Shown here: positions 37,126 to 46,087 of the stretch, one piece after another
Position numbering within the stretch: position 1 is the stretch's first letter
Layout of the letters: each line of letters begins with the position of its first letter
Source: Microbacterium cremeum
Lineage (GTDB): Bacteria > Actinomycetota > Actinomycetes > Actinomycetales > Microbacteriaceae
NCBI RefSeq assembly: GCF_015277855.1
Contig: NZ_CP063812.1
Location: forward strand, 496,001-560,000
Length of the DNA stretch: 64,000 nt
Direction: 5' to 3'
Translations under genes and position numbers: made by a program
The notes under the pieces: generated by a model
Seen by the model: the letters and a program-made list of their open reading frames with translations, nothing else
Told to the model about the DNA's origin: nothing
The model's database searches: none

Positions 37126-37272
37126 TCAGCGCTTCTTGATGTTCGTGATGGCGTCGCTGTCGGCGGCGCGGCTGTTCGCGGCCTTCTTGTCGGCCTTCGC
37201 GAGGCGCTTCTCTTTCAGCGTCTTGGAGGGGGCGGTCTTGCCGCCTTCTCTGCGCGTGGACTTGTCACCCAT
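37126..37272 (-). CDS. Small basic protein of 48 residues
   Basis: The frame from the ATG at 37272 encodes MGDKSTRREGGKTAPSKTLK and continues with EKRLAKADKKAANSR before ending ITNIKKR. It is rich in lysine and arginine, probably unstructured or helical, with no membrane segment. A strong GAAGGAG lies 8 bases upstream, and codon use is typical of the genome. I recall very similar short hypothetical proteins in Microbacteriaceae but no function. It is monocistronic and convergent with the esterase-lyase gene. Confidence 0.75.
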   Translation of the reverse strand: MGDKSTRREGGKTAPSKTLKEKRLAKADKKAANSRAADSDAITNIKKR

Positions 37273-37353
37273 GGATCCGGCTCCTTCGAGAGCCGCGGTG
37301 ACCCTGTGGTGCTGAGGCTACACGTGTTCGGGTCGAACCGGTCCGGGCTCCGC

Positions 37354-38070
37354 TCAGGCCGGCCAGTCCCACGTCTGCAGCCGGCCGCACATCCCGAACG
37401 CTCGCGGGCCACTTCGGCGCTCGCCGCGCGCGACGGCCGCGTCGGCCAGGAGTCCCGGCATCCCGTCGCCCAACCGCTCGAGCTGGTCGCGCGTGCGCGC
37501 GGTCTCGGCGGCGACGGTGGACTCCCACAGCCGCTGCCACCGCGCGATCCGCGGTTGCACGAGACGCGCCGCGCGTGCGTGCAGTTCGGCGAGCGCGACC
37601 GGGCCGCGGGCCTCGAGGTCGTCGAGAAGCTCGAGATACCCGCTCAGTGCGAGGTCGCGCCGGGCGCGGGCCGCCGCCTCCCGCTCCTCGTCGGTGCCGT
37701 CGGGCAGCGTCGCTGCCCGGGCATACGCCTCGGGGTCGTCGAGCACGTCGGCCGGAAATGTCAGCACGGCGTCGCCGGCCTCGGGCAGGCCCGCGTTCTG
37801 CATCACGACGAGCAGATCGAGCCCGCCGTGATTGACGAGGCGGTGTACGGTGCCCGGCGAGAACCACACGACGTCACCCGGGTGCAGGCGACGGATGCCT
37901 CGACCCGCTGCCGAGACCGTGTGCACCTCGCCCGACCCCGCCGTGACGACGTAGCCCTCGCTCGAGGCGGTGTGCAGGTGCGGCGATCCGCCGCGCAGAC
38001 CGTCCTCGGCCTCCCAGTCGTAGACGTGCAGGCTGCTCACGGCGACGCCGCCGGGGAACAGCGGATTCAC
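37354..38070 (-). CDS. Cupin domain protein
   Basis: A 238-residue protein. The first half is a cupin beta-barrel with the metal-type motifs GSPHLHTASSEGYVVTAGSGE and PGDVVWFSPGTVHRLVNHGG. The second half is an alpha-helical domain of about 110 residues that I do not recognise. It begins at GTG with a 4-base GTGA overlap on the PmoA-family gene, so the two are co-translated. A role in handling a sugar or keto-acid is possible. Confidence 0.75.
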   Translation of the reverse strand: MNPLFPGGVAVSSLHVYDWEAEDGLRGGSPHLHTASSEGYVVTAGSGEVHTVSAAGRGIRRLHPGDVVWFSPGTVHRLVNHGGLDLLVVMQNAGLPEAGDAVLTFPADVLDDPEAYARAATLPDGTDEEREAAARARRDLALSGYLELLDDLEARGPVALAELHARAARLVQPRIARWQRLWESTVAAETARTRDQLERLGDGMPGLLADAAVARGERRSGPRAFGMCGRLQTWDWPA

Positions 38071-38978
38071 GGTGCGAGCTCTTCCGCGAGGGCGCGGGTC
38101 TGCGCCGGCGACCACACCCGGTCTGCGAACACATGGCGATGCTGCAGCGCGAGCTCAGCGCCCGGTGCGAGCACGATGTGCTCGTCGAACGACGGCGAGG
38201 GCGCGACGATCGGGAACGGCTCGGTGCGCACGAACCACCGGATCGGCGGCGCGCCGGTCGAGGTGCCCGCGAACACGAGCACCGTTCCGCCGCCGTCGAC
38301 CTCGTCGTGCTCGCCCGAGACCGCCACCCACGGCGTCTCGGCGCCCATGATCGCGTCGGCGCCCGCGTCGTCGGGCAGCTCGGCGGACAGCACGCGTCCG
38401 CCGGTCCAGGCGCGCGGCATCCGCATCACGAATCCGGTGTAGCCGGCGTTCGGGCGCCCCTGCGTCGTCGGGCTGCCGAGCTCGAGGTCGCGGTCGGCGA
38501 TGCCGCAGAGGGTCGTCGAGAAGTCGAGCATCCACAGGCCGCGCTCGGGGTCGACGCCGTGGAAGAGGTGCGTGCGGGTCTCGGCGATCCACGCCTCGCC
38601 CGCCCGCGTGACCCACGTCAGCTCTTCGGTGAACGAGACGGCGGGTCCGGCATCCTGCACGTCCGTGAAGCGGTCATGACGGATGCTGCCCACGTTGTCG
38701 AGCTGCCGGTAGCCCGTGTCGCGCTGGAACGTCGGCCCGCCCCAGAAGTTCTCGCCCGACACGTGGGTCCAGGTCATCTGCAAGCCCTTGTGCCAGCGGT
38801 GATCCCACGGGCGGAAGGCCGTCAGCGGCGCCCCGTCGAGGGCCCGAAGCGGGTGGAGGAACGGCTTCGGCCCTTCGGATGCCGCGCCCCCCGGCTCGAA
38901 CGCGTACCGGGCGATGTCGACGCCCGCGGCCGTGACGGTGAGGTCGGCGTCGTCGATGCGCAGCGCGAGTTCGGCCAT
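38067..38978 (-). CDS. PmoA/DUF6807 family protein
   Basis: A 303-residue protein of the PmoA family. Landmarks are PFLHPLRALDGAPLTAFRPWDHRWHKGLQM near the N-terminus (histidines 58-64 region), ENFWGGPTF, and GYTGFVMRMPRAW. These proteins are frequent in carbohydrate loci next to Gfo/Idh genes; their activity is undefined. The ATG at 38978 has no Shine-Dalgarno but CACAAT six bases upstream, suggesting a leaderless message, and a LacI-type operator at 39003. Confidence 0.8.
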   Translation of the reverse strand: MAELALRIDDADLTVTAAGVDIARYAFEPGGAASEGPKPFLHPLRALDGAPLTAFRPWDHRWHKGLQMTWTHVSGENFWGGPTFQRDTGYRQLDNVGSIRHDRFTDVQDAGPAVSFTEELTWVTRAGEAWIAETRTHLFHGVDPERGLWMLDFSTTLCGIADRDLELGSPTTQGRPNAGYTGFVMRMPRAWTGGRVLSAELPDDAGADAIMGAETPWVAVSGEHDEVDGGGTVLVFAGTSTGAPPIRWFVRTEPFPIVAPSPSFDEHIVLAPGAELALQHRHVFADRVWSPAQTRALAEELAP

Positions 38979-38984
38979 GCAGCC

Positions 38985-39016
38985 ATTGTGCCCGAGCGTT
39001 CGAGTAAGCGCTTGCC
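38985..39016 (-). promoter_or_regulatory. Promoter and LacI-type operator of the PmoA-cupin operon
   Basis: On the minus strand CACAAT (38990-38985) is a plausible -10 box six bases before the start codon. GGCAAGCGCTTACT (39016-39003) with a perfect AAGCGCTT core lies just upstream, overlapping the expected -35 region. Confidence 0.6.
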
Positions 39017-39031
39017 CGCCCGCCGAATCCG

Positions 39032-39098
39032 CGAGGGTGCAGCTGGTGGACGAGGCAGAGGGAAGCTCCCTACCTCTCGTCCGCCAGCTGCACTCTCG
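39032..39098. repeat. Long nested palindromic element E
   Basis: The arms 39032-39054 and 39076-39098 pair over 23 positions with two G-T pairs, so a transcript could pair completely; the core is GTGCAGCTGG. The centre holds a further GGGA/TCCC stem. The element lies between divergently placed ends: upstream of the PmoA promoter and downstream of phosphoglucomutase. Confidence 0.8.
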
Positions 39099-39163
39099 GC
39101 GATGCACGGCGCGCGGCGCGCGAGGGCGCGGGCGGAGGGCGGGACCCCCGAGGGGCCGCGGAC

Positions 39164-39187
39164 CCCGAGGGACCGCGGTCCCTCGGG
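39164..39187 (-). terminator. Palindromic terminator of phosphoglucomutase
   Basis: CCCGAGGGACCG followed by CGGTCCCTCGGG is a perfect 24-bp palindrome directly abutting the stop codon of the phosphoglucomutase gene. Confidence 0.65.
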
Positions 39188-40831
39188 TCAGCTGTCGCCG
39201 AGGGCCTCCGACACCACGGCGCGCGCCTCCTCCTGCACCTGCGCGAGGTGCTCGGGGCCCTGCAGCGACTCGGCGTAGAGCTTGTAGACGTCTTCGGTGC
39301 CCGACGGGCGCGCGGCGAACCACGCGTGCTCGGTCTGCACCTTGACCCCGCCGATCGCGGCGCCGTTGCCCGGCGCGTGCGACAGCTTCGCGGTGATCGG
39401 CTCGCCGGCCAGCTCGGTCGCCGTCACCGCCTCGGGTGACAGCTTGCCGAGCGCCGCCTTCTGTGCGGGGCTCGCCGGGGCGTCGACGCGCTGATACGCC
39501 GACGCGCCGAACTGCGCCTCGAGCTCGGCGTACCGCTGCGACGGCGTCTTGCCCGTCACCGCGAGGATCTCGGCGGCGAGCAGGCAGAGCAGGATGCCGT
39601 CCTTGTCGGTCGTCCACACCGAGCCGTCCTTGCGCAGGAACGACGCGCCTGCCGACTCCTCACCGCCGAACGCGACCGAGCCGTCGAGCAGTCCCGGCAC
39701 GAACCACTTGAACCCGACCGGCACCTCCAGCAGCGGCCGCCCGAGCGCCTCGGCGACGCGGTCGATGATCATCGAGCTGACGAGGGTCTTGCCGACCGCG
39801 GCATCCATCGGCCATCCCTCGCGGTGCGAGAACAGGTAGTCGATCGCGACGGCGAGGTAGTGGTTGGGGTTCATGAGGCCGGCGTCGGGTGTCACGATGC
39901 CGTGGCGATCGGCGTCGGCGTCGTTGCCGGTGAGGATGTCGTACTCGTCGCGGCGCGCGACGAGCGAGGCCATCGCCGACGGCGACGAGGGATCCATCCG
40001 GATCTTCTCGTCCCAGTCGAGCGTCATGAACCGCCACGTGGGGTCCACGTCGGGGTTCACGACGGCGAGGTCGAGGCCGAAGACCTCGGCGATGAGCGCC
40101 CAGTACTCGACAGACGCGCCGCCGAGGGGGTCGGCGCCGATGCGCACGCCGGCGTTGCGGATGGCGTCGACGTCGATCACGTTCGCGAGGTCGCGCACGT
40201 ACGCGTCGCGGAAGTCGTACTCGCCGATGGTGTCGCCGTCCAGGTCCTTGAAGGGCGTGCGTGCGACGCCGTCGAGACCCGCCGCGATGAGCTCGTTCGC
40301 GCGGTTCGCGATCCAGCCGGTGGCGTCGGTGTCGGCAGGCCCGCCGTGGGGCGGGTTGTACTTGAAGCCGCCGTCGCCGGGCGGGTTGTGGCTCGGCGTG
40401 ACGACGATGCCGTCCGCGCGGCCCGGGTCGGCGGCATCCCGCCCGCGGTTGTAGGTGAGGATCGCGTGGCTGAGAGCCGGAGTCGGCACCCACGAGTCGC
40501 GGGCGTCCACGCGCACGTCGACGCCGTTCGCGACGAGCACCTCGATGGCGCTGCGCTCAGCCGGCAGCGACAGGCCGTGCGTGTCGCGCCCGAGGAACAG
40601 CGGCCCCTCGATGCCCTGGCCGCGACGGTATTCGACGATCGCCTGGGTCGTGGCGAGGATGTGCACCTCGTTGAAGCTCGCCGACAGCGACGAGCCGCGA
40701 TGCCCGCTGGTGCCGAAGGCGACGCGCTGCTGGGGCACCGCCGGGTCGGGCTTGACGTCGTAGTAGGCGGCGATCAGCTCATCGATGTCGATGAGGTCGG
40801 ATGCGTCGGCGGGCTGTCCTGCGCGAGTCAT
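39188..40831 (-). CDS. pgm: Phosphoglucomutase (alpha-D-glucose phosphate-specific)
   Basis: A 547-residue alpha-D-phosphohexomutase interconverting glucose-1- and glucose-6-phosphate. The phosphoserine loop is [12 protein letters not shown] (Ser147), the Mg2+ loop [10 protein letters not shown] (Asp304, 306, 308), the sugar-specificity segment GGEESAG and the phosphate-binding ARPSGTED near the C-terminus. Length and start (AFGTSGHRG) match the Pgm branch. The ATG at 40831 has CAGACT seven bases upstream in place of a ribosome site. Divergent from the pheA gene. Confidence 0.95.
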   Translation of the reverse strand: MTRAGQPADASDLIDIDELIAAYYDVKPDPAVPQQRVAFGTSGHRGSSLSASFNEVHILATTQAIVEYRRGQGIEGPLFLGRDTHGLSLPAERSAIEVLVANGVDVRVDARDSWVPTPALSHAILTYNRGRDAADPGRADGIVVTPSHNPPGDGGFKYNPPHGGPADTDATGWIANRANELIAAGLDGVARTPFKDLDGDTIGEYDFRDAYVRDLANVIDVDAIRNAGVRIGADPLGGASVEYWALIAEVFGLDLAVVNPDVDPTWRFMTLDWDEKIRMDPSSPSAMASLVARRDEYDILTGNDADADRHGIVTPDAGLMNPNHYLAVAIDYLFSHREGWPMDAAVGKTLVSSMIIDRVAEALGRPLLEVPVGFKWFVPGLLDGSVAFGGEESAGASFLRKDGSVWTTDKDGILLCLLAAEILAVTGKTPSQRYAELEAQFGASAYQRVDAPASPAQKAALGKLSPEAVTATELAGEPITAKLSHAPGNGAAIGGVKVQTEHAWFAARPSGTEDVYKLYAESLQGPEHLAQVQEEARAVVSEALGDS

Positions 40832-40881
40832 GCGTTCCAGTCTGCCTCTCGGCGGGACTCACCGCACGGCGTCCGTGTCAC

Positions 40882-40967
40882 AACTCCGCCTGAATCGGCC
40901 ATCAGCGGCGTGCCCGAGGCGGATTCCCGCGGGACGAGGGCCTCCGCACGCGTGGCGAGGCGGAGTT
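40882..40967. repeat. Inverted repeat F between pgm and pheA
   Basis: AACTCCGCCT (40882-40891) and its exact complement (40958-40967) enclose 66 bases with only partial inner symmetry. It lies in the divergent gap between pgm and pheA. It looks like a weaker member of the hairpin class seen elsewhere. Confidence 0.5.
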
Positions 40968-41000
40968 ACGCCCTGCCGGGCCGCCGCCCCGGCGCGCGGC

Positions 41001-41006
41001 TAGGCT
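41001..41006 (+). promoter_or_regulatory. -10 box for leaderless pheA
   Basis: TAGGCT ends 7 bases before the GTG at 41014, with no Shine-Dalgarno between them. This is the usual layout of leaderless actinobacterial genes. Confidence 0.6.
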
Positions 41007-41013
41007 GGCGGGC

Positions 41014-42003
41014 GTGACTTCCGAGGCCGTCGACGCTCAGGCATCCGCACCCGTCCGCCGCACCTACAGCTACCTCGGCCCGGCGGGTACGTTCACCGAG
41101 GCCGCGCTCGCGCAGGTGCCGGAGGCGCGCGCGCAGGACTGGCGGTCGGTGCGCAACGTGGGCGAGGCGCTGGCCGACGTCGTGGAGGGGCGGTCGGATG
41201 CCGCGATGATCGCCATCGAGAACTCCGTGGACGGCGGGGTGTCGACGGCGCAGGATGCCCTGGCCACCGTGTCCGGACTGCGCATCGTGGGCGAGTACCT
41301 GGTGCCGGTCGAGTTCGTGCTCGTCGGACGCCCGGGCGCGCGCCTCGAGGACGTGTCGCTCATCTCGGCGCACCCGGTGGCGTACGCGCAGTGCCTGCAG
41401 TGGCTCTCGCGCGAGCTCCCGTCGCACGCGCATGTGCCGGCGGCGAGCAATGTCGCCAGCGCGATGAGCCTGCTGGACGGGACGAGCGACGCGGATGCCG
41501 CGATCGCGCCGCCCGGGATCCTCGAGCATCACGAACTCGAACTGCTCGCCTCGAACATCGGCGACAACGCCAACGCGGTGACCCGGTTCGTGCTGGTCAG
41601 CCGCACCGTCGCGCCGCCGCCCCCGACCGGGGCCGACAAGACGTCGCTGATCGTCGAACTGCCCGACGACCACCCCGGCGCGCTGCTCGAGATGCTCGAG
41701 CAGTTCGCGACCCGCGGCATCAACCTCTCGCTTCTCGCCTCGCGTCCGATCGGCGACGAGCTCGGCCGCTACCGCTTCGTGATCGACGCGGACGGCCACA
41801 TCGAGGACGAGCGCATGGCCGATGCGCTGCTGGGCCTGCGCCGCTTCAGCCCGCGCGTGATCTTCCTGGGCTCGTACCCGCGCGCCGACCGCGCGGTCGT
41901 GCACTACCCCGAGCGCTACGCCGACGACGTGTTCGTCGAGGCCCGCGACTGGCTGCGCGGCCTCATCTCGGGCGCGCCCGAAGAGCCCGAAGAGCGCGGC
42001 TGA
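41014..42003 (+). CDS. pheA: Prephenate dehydratase
   Basis: A 329-residue enzyme converting prephenate to phenylpyruvate in phenylalanine synthesis. The catalytic domain shows YLGPAGTFTEAAL, IENSVDGGVS and the periplasmic-binding-like hinge. The ACT regulatory domain follows at about 210-290 (TSLIVELPDDHPGALLEMLEQFATRGINLSLLASRP in outline), where phenylalanine binds. No chorismate mutase domain is fused. Leaderless GTG start. Confidence 0.95.
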   Translation: MTSEAVDAQASAPVRRTYSYLGPAGTFTEAALAQVPEARAQDWRSVRNVGEALADVVEGRSDAAMIAIENSVDGGVSTAQDALATVSGLRIVGEYLVPVEFVLVGRPGARLEDVSLISAHPVAYAQCLQWLSRELPSHAHVPAASNVASAMSLLDGTSDADAAIAPPGILEHHELELLASNIGDNANAVTRFVLVSRTVAPPPPTGADKTSLIVELPDDHPGALLEMLEQFATRGINLSLLASRPIGDELGRYRFVIDADGHIEDERMADALLGLRRFSPRVIFLGSYPRADRAVVHYPERYADDVFVEARDWLRGLISGAPEEPEERG

Positions 42004-42086
42004 CCTCTCGGGCCGTGCCGTGCCGGACGGGCATGCGGCGCCGTCCCGCCCTCCCGATCGCCCTGTGCACGGCAGTACCCTGAGGC

Positions 42087-43712
42087 ATGGCCGACCGCGG
42101 TGCGCTCATCGATTCCGCGCGGAGCGCCTTCGCGGCATCCGACTGGTCCACCGCGCTCGAGTACCTGAGCACGGCCCGGTCCGAGGCCCCGCTCGAGGTC
42201 GACGACGTCGTGCTCATGGCGCGTTCGGCCTGGTGGCTGGGCCGGGTGGCCGAGTCGCTCGCCCTCGCGGAGGAGGCCTTCCGCGGTCTCTGCGACACCG
42301 ACCGCGCGTCGGACGCGGCGATGATGGCGCTGCAGCTGAGCGTGCTGTGGCTCACGCGAGGAGACCTGACGATCGGCACCGCGTGGCTGCACCGCGCGCG
42401 GCGCATCCTGGCCGATCTGCCCGAGGGTCCGCCGCACGCGTACCTGGTGTACCTCGAAGCGTCGTTCGGTCAGATCACGACCGGGATCGAGGCCTGGCCC
42501 GACCACGATATCGAGCGTCTCGCCGATCTCGCGCGGCGCTTCCCCGAGCCGGCGGTCGAGGCCCTGGCGATGGTGGTGCGGGGGCTGGCCGAGCTGCGGC
42601 GCGGCGACTCGCGACGGGGCTTCGCCCTGCTCGACGAGGCCATGCTCCCCGTGCTCGCGGGCGACGTCGCCGCGGAATGGGCGGGCGACATCTACTGCAC
42701 GATCATCCACACCTGCCATGAGCTCGCGGACTTCCGCCGGATGGAGGACTGGACGCGCGCGACCGAGCAGTGGTGCCGGCAGTTCGGGAGCGAGGCGATG
42801 TACACCGGCATCTGCCGCGTGCATCGCCTGGAGCTGCGCAGCGCCCGCGGCGACTGGCCGGCTGCCGAGGCGATGCTCCTGCGTGAGTGCGCGGATCTCG
42901 CCGGCGGCAATCCGTGGGTGGCCGGCGAGGGCTTCTATCAGCTCGGCGAGGTGCGCCGTCGCCGCGGCGACCCGGCGGGCGCGCGCGAGGCGTATGACCT
43001 CGCCCGCACGGCCGGCGTCGATCCGCAGCCTGGCGCGGCGCTGCTCCTGCTCGACGCCGGGGATCCGGTCGCGGCGCGTTCGGCGCTGACCGCCGCGCTG
43101 GCCCCGCGCGATGCGCTGTCGCGGGTGCGGCTGCTGCGGGCGGCCACCGAGATCGCGCTCGCGTGCGACGACCGGACGGGGGCGGATGCCGCGGCCGCCG
43201 AGCTGCGCGAGGCTGCGGAGCGCCTGCGGAGCCCCGGGTTCGCGGCGTGGTCGGCGCACGCCGACGGCATGCTCGCGCTCGCGTCCCGCGACGCGCCGGC
43301 CGCCCTCGCCGCGCTGCGCCGGGCCGAGGCGTCCTTCCGCGCCGACCGTCAGCCCTACGAGCTCGCGCGCGTGCTGCTGCTGCTCTCGCAAGCGCACGAG
43401 CTGGCGGGGGATGCCGCAACCGCCCACGTGGCGGCGACCGAGGCTCACGACATCCTCGCCCGCCTCGGCGTCCCCGAGGATCGGGACGAACCGGTCGTGG
43501 ACGCCGGTCCGCTGACCCCGCGGGAACGCGAGGTGCTCGCGCTCGTGGCGCAGGGCGCGCCGAACCGCCGGGTGGCCGAGCAGCTGTTCATCAGCGAGAA
43601 GACCGTCAGCCGCCACCTCGCCAACATCTACGTCAAGATCGGCGTCGGCTCTCGCACGGCCGCGGCGGCCTGGTGGCACTCCCAGGGGGTCGCGGATTCC
43701 GCCGTGAGCTGA
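42087..43712 (+). CDS. LuxR-type regulator with TPR-like sensor region
   Basis: A 541-residue protein. Residues 1 to about 470 are Ala-rich helical repeats resembling tetratricopeptide units. The C-terminus (about 477-530) is a LuxR helix-turn-helix: GPLTPREREVLALVAQGAPN and ISEKTVSRHLANIYVKIGV. There is no ATPase domain, so it is the short form of MalT/LAL-like regulators. TACCCT lies five bases before the ATG (leaderless). The methyltransferase gene follows by 128 bases, preceded by direct repeats that could be its binding site. Confidence 0.85.
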   Translation: MADRGALIDSARSAFAASDWSTALEYLSTARSEAPLEVDDVVLMARSAWWLGRVAESLALAEEAFRGLCDTDRASDAAMMALQLSVLWLTRGDLTIGTAWLHRARRILADLPEGPPHAYLVYLEASFGQITTGIEAWPDHDIERLADLARRFPEPAVEALAMVVRGLAELRRGDSRRGFALLDEAMLPVLAGDVAAEWAGDIYCTIIHTCHELADFRRMEDWTRATEQWCRQFGSEAMYTGICRVHRLELRSARGDWPAAEAMLLRECADLAGGNPWVAGEGFYQLGEVRRRRGDPAGAREAYDLARTAGVDPQPGAALLLLDAGDPVAARSALTAALAPRDALSRVRLLRAATEIALACDDRTGADAAAAELREAAERLRSPGFAAWSAHADGMLALASRDAPAALAALRRAEASFRADRQPYELARVLLLLSQAHELAGDAATAHVAATEAHDILARLGVPEDRDEPVVDAGPLTPREREVLALVAQGAPNRRVAEQLFISEKTVSRHLANIYVKIGVGSRTAAAAWWHSQGVADSAVS

Positions 43713-43757
43713 TCTGCACGATCCCATGCAGCACTGCGTCCGCGCGATCTGCATGAT
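43711..43757 (+). promoter_or_regulatory. Direct repeats before the methyltransferase gene
   Basis: GATCTGCACGAT (43711-43722) and GATCTGCATGAT (43746-43757) match at 11 of 12 positions, 35 bp apart. The first begins at the LuxR stop codon. LuxR-type regulators often bind such repeated sites, so regulation of the methyltransferase gene is plausible. Confidence 0.45.
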
Positions 43758-43840
43758 TCGCCCGATTCGCGCCGCCTCTCCCGTTCGTAGCGTCGGAGGT
43801 GCGAGGCCATCACGGCTCGCCATGAACGAACGGAGTCCCC

Positions 43841-44953
43841 ATGTCGACCACCCTTCCCGACACCGTCCCGGCCACCGCCGTCGGCCCGAGCGCCGAGGAG
43901 TTCGCCGATCGCATGCTCGCCGCCGTCCTCGCCGCGACCGAGGTGCTGGCCGCCTACCTGGGCGATCGCCTCGGCTGGTACCGCAGCCTCGTCGCCGACG
44001 GCCCCGCGACCGTCGCCGAGCTCGCCGACCGCACGAGCACGCACCCGCGCTACGTGCGGGAGTGGCTCGAGCAGCAAGCCGTCGCCGGCATCCTCCTGAT
44101 GGAGGAGGGGGAGGACGGCGTGCCGGCCTCGCGGCGGTTCACGCTGCCGGCCGGGGCAGCCGAGGTGCTGACCGACGAGAGGAGCCTGGCGTATCTCGGC
44201 CCGTTGCCGCGCTTGTTCGCGGCCACGGGGCGCGTGATGCCCGAGCTGCTCGACGCGTACCGTCACGGCGGCGGGGTGAGCTGGGAGCAGCTCGGCGCCG
44301 ACGCGCGCGAGGCGCAGGCCGATCTCAACCGTCCGTGGTTCGATCAGCTGCCCGATGCGTTCGCGGGGGTCCCGCAGCTGCAGTCGGTGCTCTCGAAGCC
44401 CGGCACGCGAATCGCCGACGTCGGCATGGGTGCGGGCTGGTCGTCGATCGCGCTGGCCCGCGAGTACCCCGGCCTGCAGGTGGACGGGTTCGACATCGAC
44501 GAGCCGTCGATCCAGCTCGCCCGCGAGAACGCGGAGCGTGCCGGGGTCGCCGATCGTGTGCGATTCCACAACGCCGACGCCGACGGACTCGCCGCCCACG
44601 GACCGTTCGACGCCGCCTTCGCGTTCGAGTGCATCCACGACATGCCGCGGCCGGTGGACGTGCTCGCGGCCATGCGCCGCGCGGTGCACCCGGGCGGAGC
44701 CGTGATCGTCATGGACGAGGCCGTCGGCGAGACGCTCGTGGCGCCCGGCGGCGACGTCGAGCGGCTCATGTACGGCTACAGCCTCTTCTGCTGCCTTCCC
44801 GACGGGCTCTCGCATTCGCCGAGCGTCGGCACGGGAACGGTGATGCGACCCGGTGTCCTCCGCGACTACGCGCGCGCAGCGGGCTTCGACGACATCGAGA
44901 TCCTGCCGATCGAGGACTTCGGGTTCTTCCGGTTCTACTCGCTGGTCAGCTGA
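43841..44953 (+). CDS. Class I SAM-dependent methyltransferase
   Basis: A 370-residue two-domain enzyme. An N-terminal winged-helix dimerisation domain (VAELADRTSTHPRYVREWLEQ) is followed by a Rossmann methyltransferase domain with the SAM loop ADVGMGAGWSS (192-202), acidic FDIDEPS and FAFECIHDMPRPVDVL. The two-domain layout resembles small-molecule O-methyltransferases, but no substrate can be named. ATG follows ACGGAG. It overlaps the convergent LLM gene by 8 bases. Confidence 0.85.
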   Translation: MSTTLPDTVPATAVGPSAEEFADRMLAAVLAATEVLAAYLGDRLGWYRSLVADGPATVAELADRTSTHPRYVREWLEQQAVAGILLMEEGEDGVPASRRFTLPAGAAEVLTDERSLAYLGPLPRLFAATGRVMPELLDAYRHGGGVSWEQLGADAREAQADLNRPWFDQLPDAFAGVPQLQSVLSKPGTRIADVGMGAGWSSIALAREYPGLQVDGFDIDEPSIQLARENAERAGVADRVRFHNADADGLAAHGPFDAAFAFECIHDMPRPVDVLAAMRRAVHPGGAVIVMDEAVGETLVAPGGDVERLMYGYSLFCCLPDGLSHSPSVGTGTVMRPGVLRDYARAAGFDDIEILPIEDFGFFRFYSLVS

Positions 44954-46028
44954 GCCGCAGCTCGGACGAGAGCAGCTCGAGCGTGCGCACGCGGCCGGGC
45001 GCGGCATCCATCGGCTCGTTCTCGTACGATCCCACGACGGGCGAGATCATGACCTCGTCCACGCCGTGCCGGGTGGCGAAGGCGCGGAGGCTCTCGGCCA
45101 CGGCCCGGGGTGCCCCCACGAACCACTTCGCGCGCGCCGATGTCATGAACGACTCGGCGAGGGCGTCGAAATCGGATGCCCCGGCCTGCGCCTGCTCGAC
45201 GGTCTCGAGCGCGCCCAGCGGCCGGTTGGTGCGCAGGCGCGCCGTCATGCGCAGGTTGGGCAGCGCCCGCGCCTCGGCCTCCTCGGAGGTGGGGGCGACC
45301 AGCACGTTCGCGGTGAGGAAGGTGCGGGGTGCGGCGAGCGCCTCGCTCGGCTGGAACTGCGTGCGGTACAGCTCGAGCGCACGCTCGAGGCCCTCGCCTG
45401 AGAAGTGGTTCGCGAACACGTAGGGCAGGCCGAAAGATGCCGCCAGCTGGGCGGAGTAGTCGCTCGAGCCGAGCAGCCACACCTCCGGGACGCTGGTCGC
45501 GGCCGGTGTGGCGTGGACGTCGTACGTCCCGCCGCTGGTGAACCGCAGCGCCGCCCCTTCGGCCGACACGAGCGACACGATATCGCGCACATGCTCGGGG
45601 AACCGTTCGACGTCGCTCGTGGTGCCGCTCTGCCGCAGCAGCTGCGTGATCACCGGGTCGGAGCCGGGCGCGCGCCCGATGCCGAGATCGATGCGGCCCG
45701 GCGCGATCGCCTCGAGCGCGGCGAACTGCTCCGCCACGACGAGCGGCGAGTGGTTGGGGAGCATGACGCCGCCCGACCCCAGGCGGATCCGCGAGGTCCG
45801 TGCGGCGGCCGCGGCCGCGAGCACCGGCGGCGTCGTCGACGCCACGGCGGGCATGTTGTGGTGCTCGGCGAACCAGTACCGGCGGAAGCCGAGCCGGTCG
45901 GCGGCCGCGACGAGGTCGAGGGATGCCGCGACCGCCTGCGCGCTCGTCTGCCCGGTGCGCACCGGCACGAGGTCGAGGACCGAGAGCGAGAGGTCGGGCA
46001 CGGGCGTGGTCGTCGCGTCGGTGTTCAT
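44946..46028 (-). CDS. LLM class flavin-dependent oxidoreductase
   Basis: A 360-residue luciferase-like TIM-barrel flavoenzyme. Typical segments are LGFRRYWFAEHHNMPAVAS, IRLGSGGVMLPNHSPLVVAE and GRIDLGIGRAPGSDP. Wording matches the MsnO8-type group, whose physiological substrates are unknown. The ATG at 46028 was chosen because the frame further upstream only translates the tandem repeat array at 46088-46306. It is convergent with the methyltransferase. Confidence 0.85.
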   Translation of the reverse strand: MNTDATTTPVPDLSLSVLDLVPVRTGQTSAQAVAASLDLVAAADRLGFRRYWFAEHHNMPAVASTTPPVLAAAAAARTSRIRLGSGGVMLPNHSPLVVAEQFAALEAIAPGRIDLGIGRAPGSDPVITQLLRQSGTTSDVERFPEHVRDIVSLVSAEGAALRFTSGGTYDVHATPAATSVPEVWLLGSSDYSAQLAASFGLPYVFANHFSGEGLERALELYRTQFQPSEALAAPRTFLTANVLVAPTSEEAEARALPNLRMTARLRTNRPLGALETVEQAQAGASDFDALAESFMTSARAKWFVGAPRAVAESLRAFATRHGVDEVMISPVVGSYENEPMDAAPGRVRTLELLSSELRLS

Positions 46029-46087
46029 CCCCAGCGACAACCGGCCGCGGCATCCCCGGTATTCCTGACGCGGGGGAGAGTCCGAGG

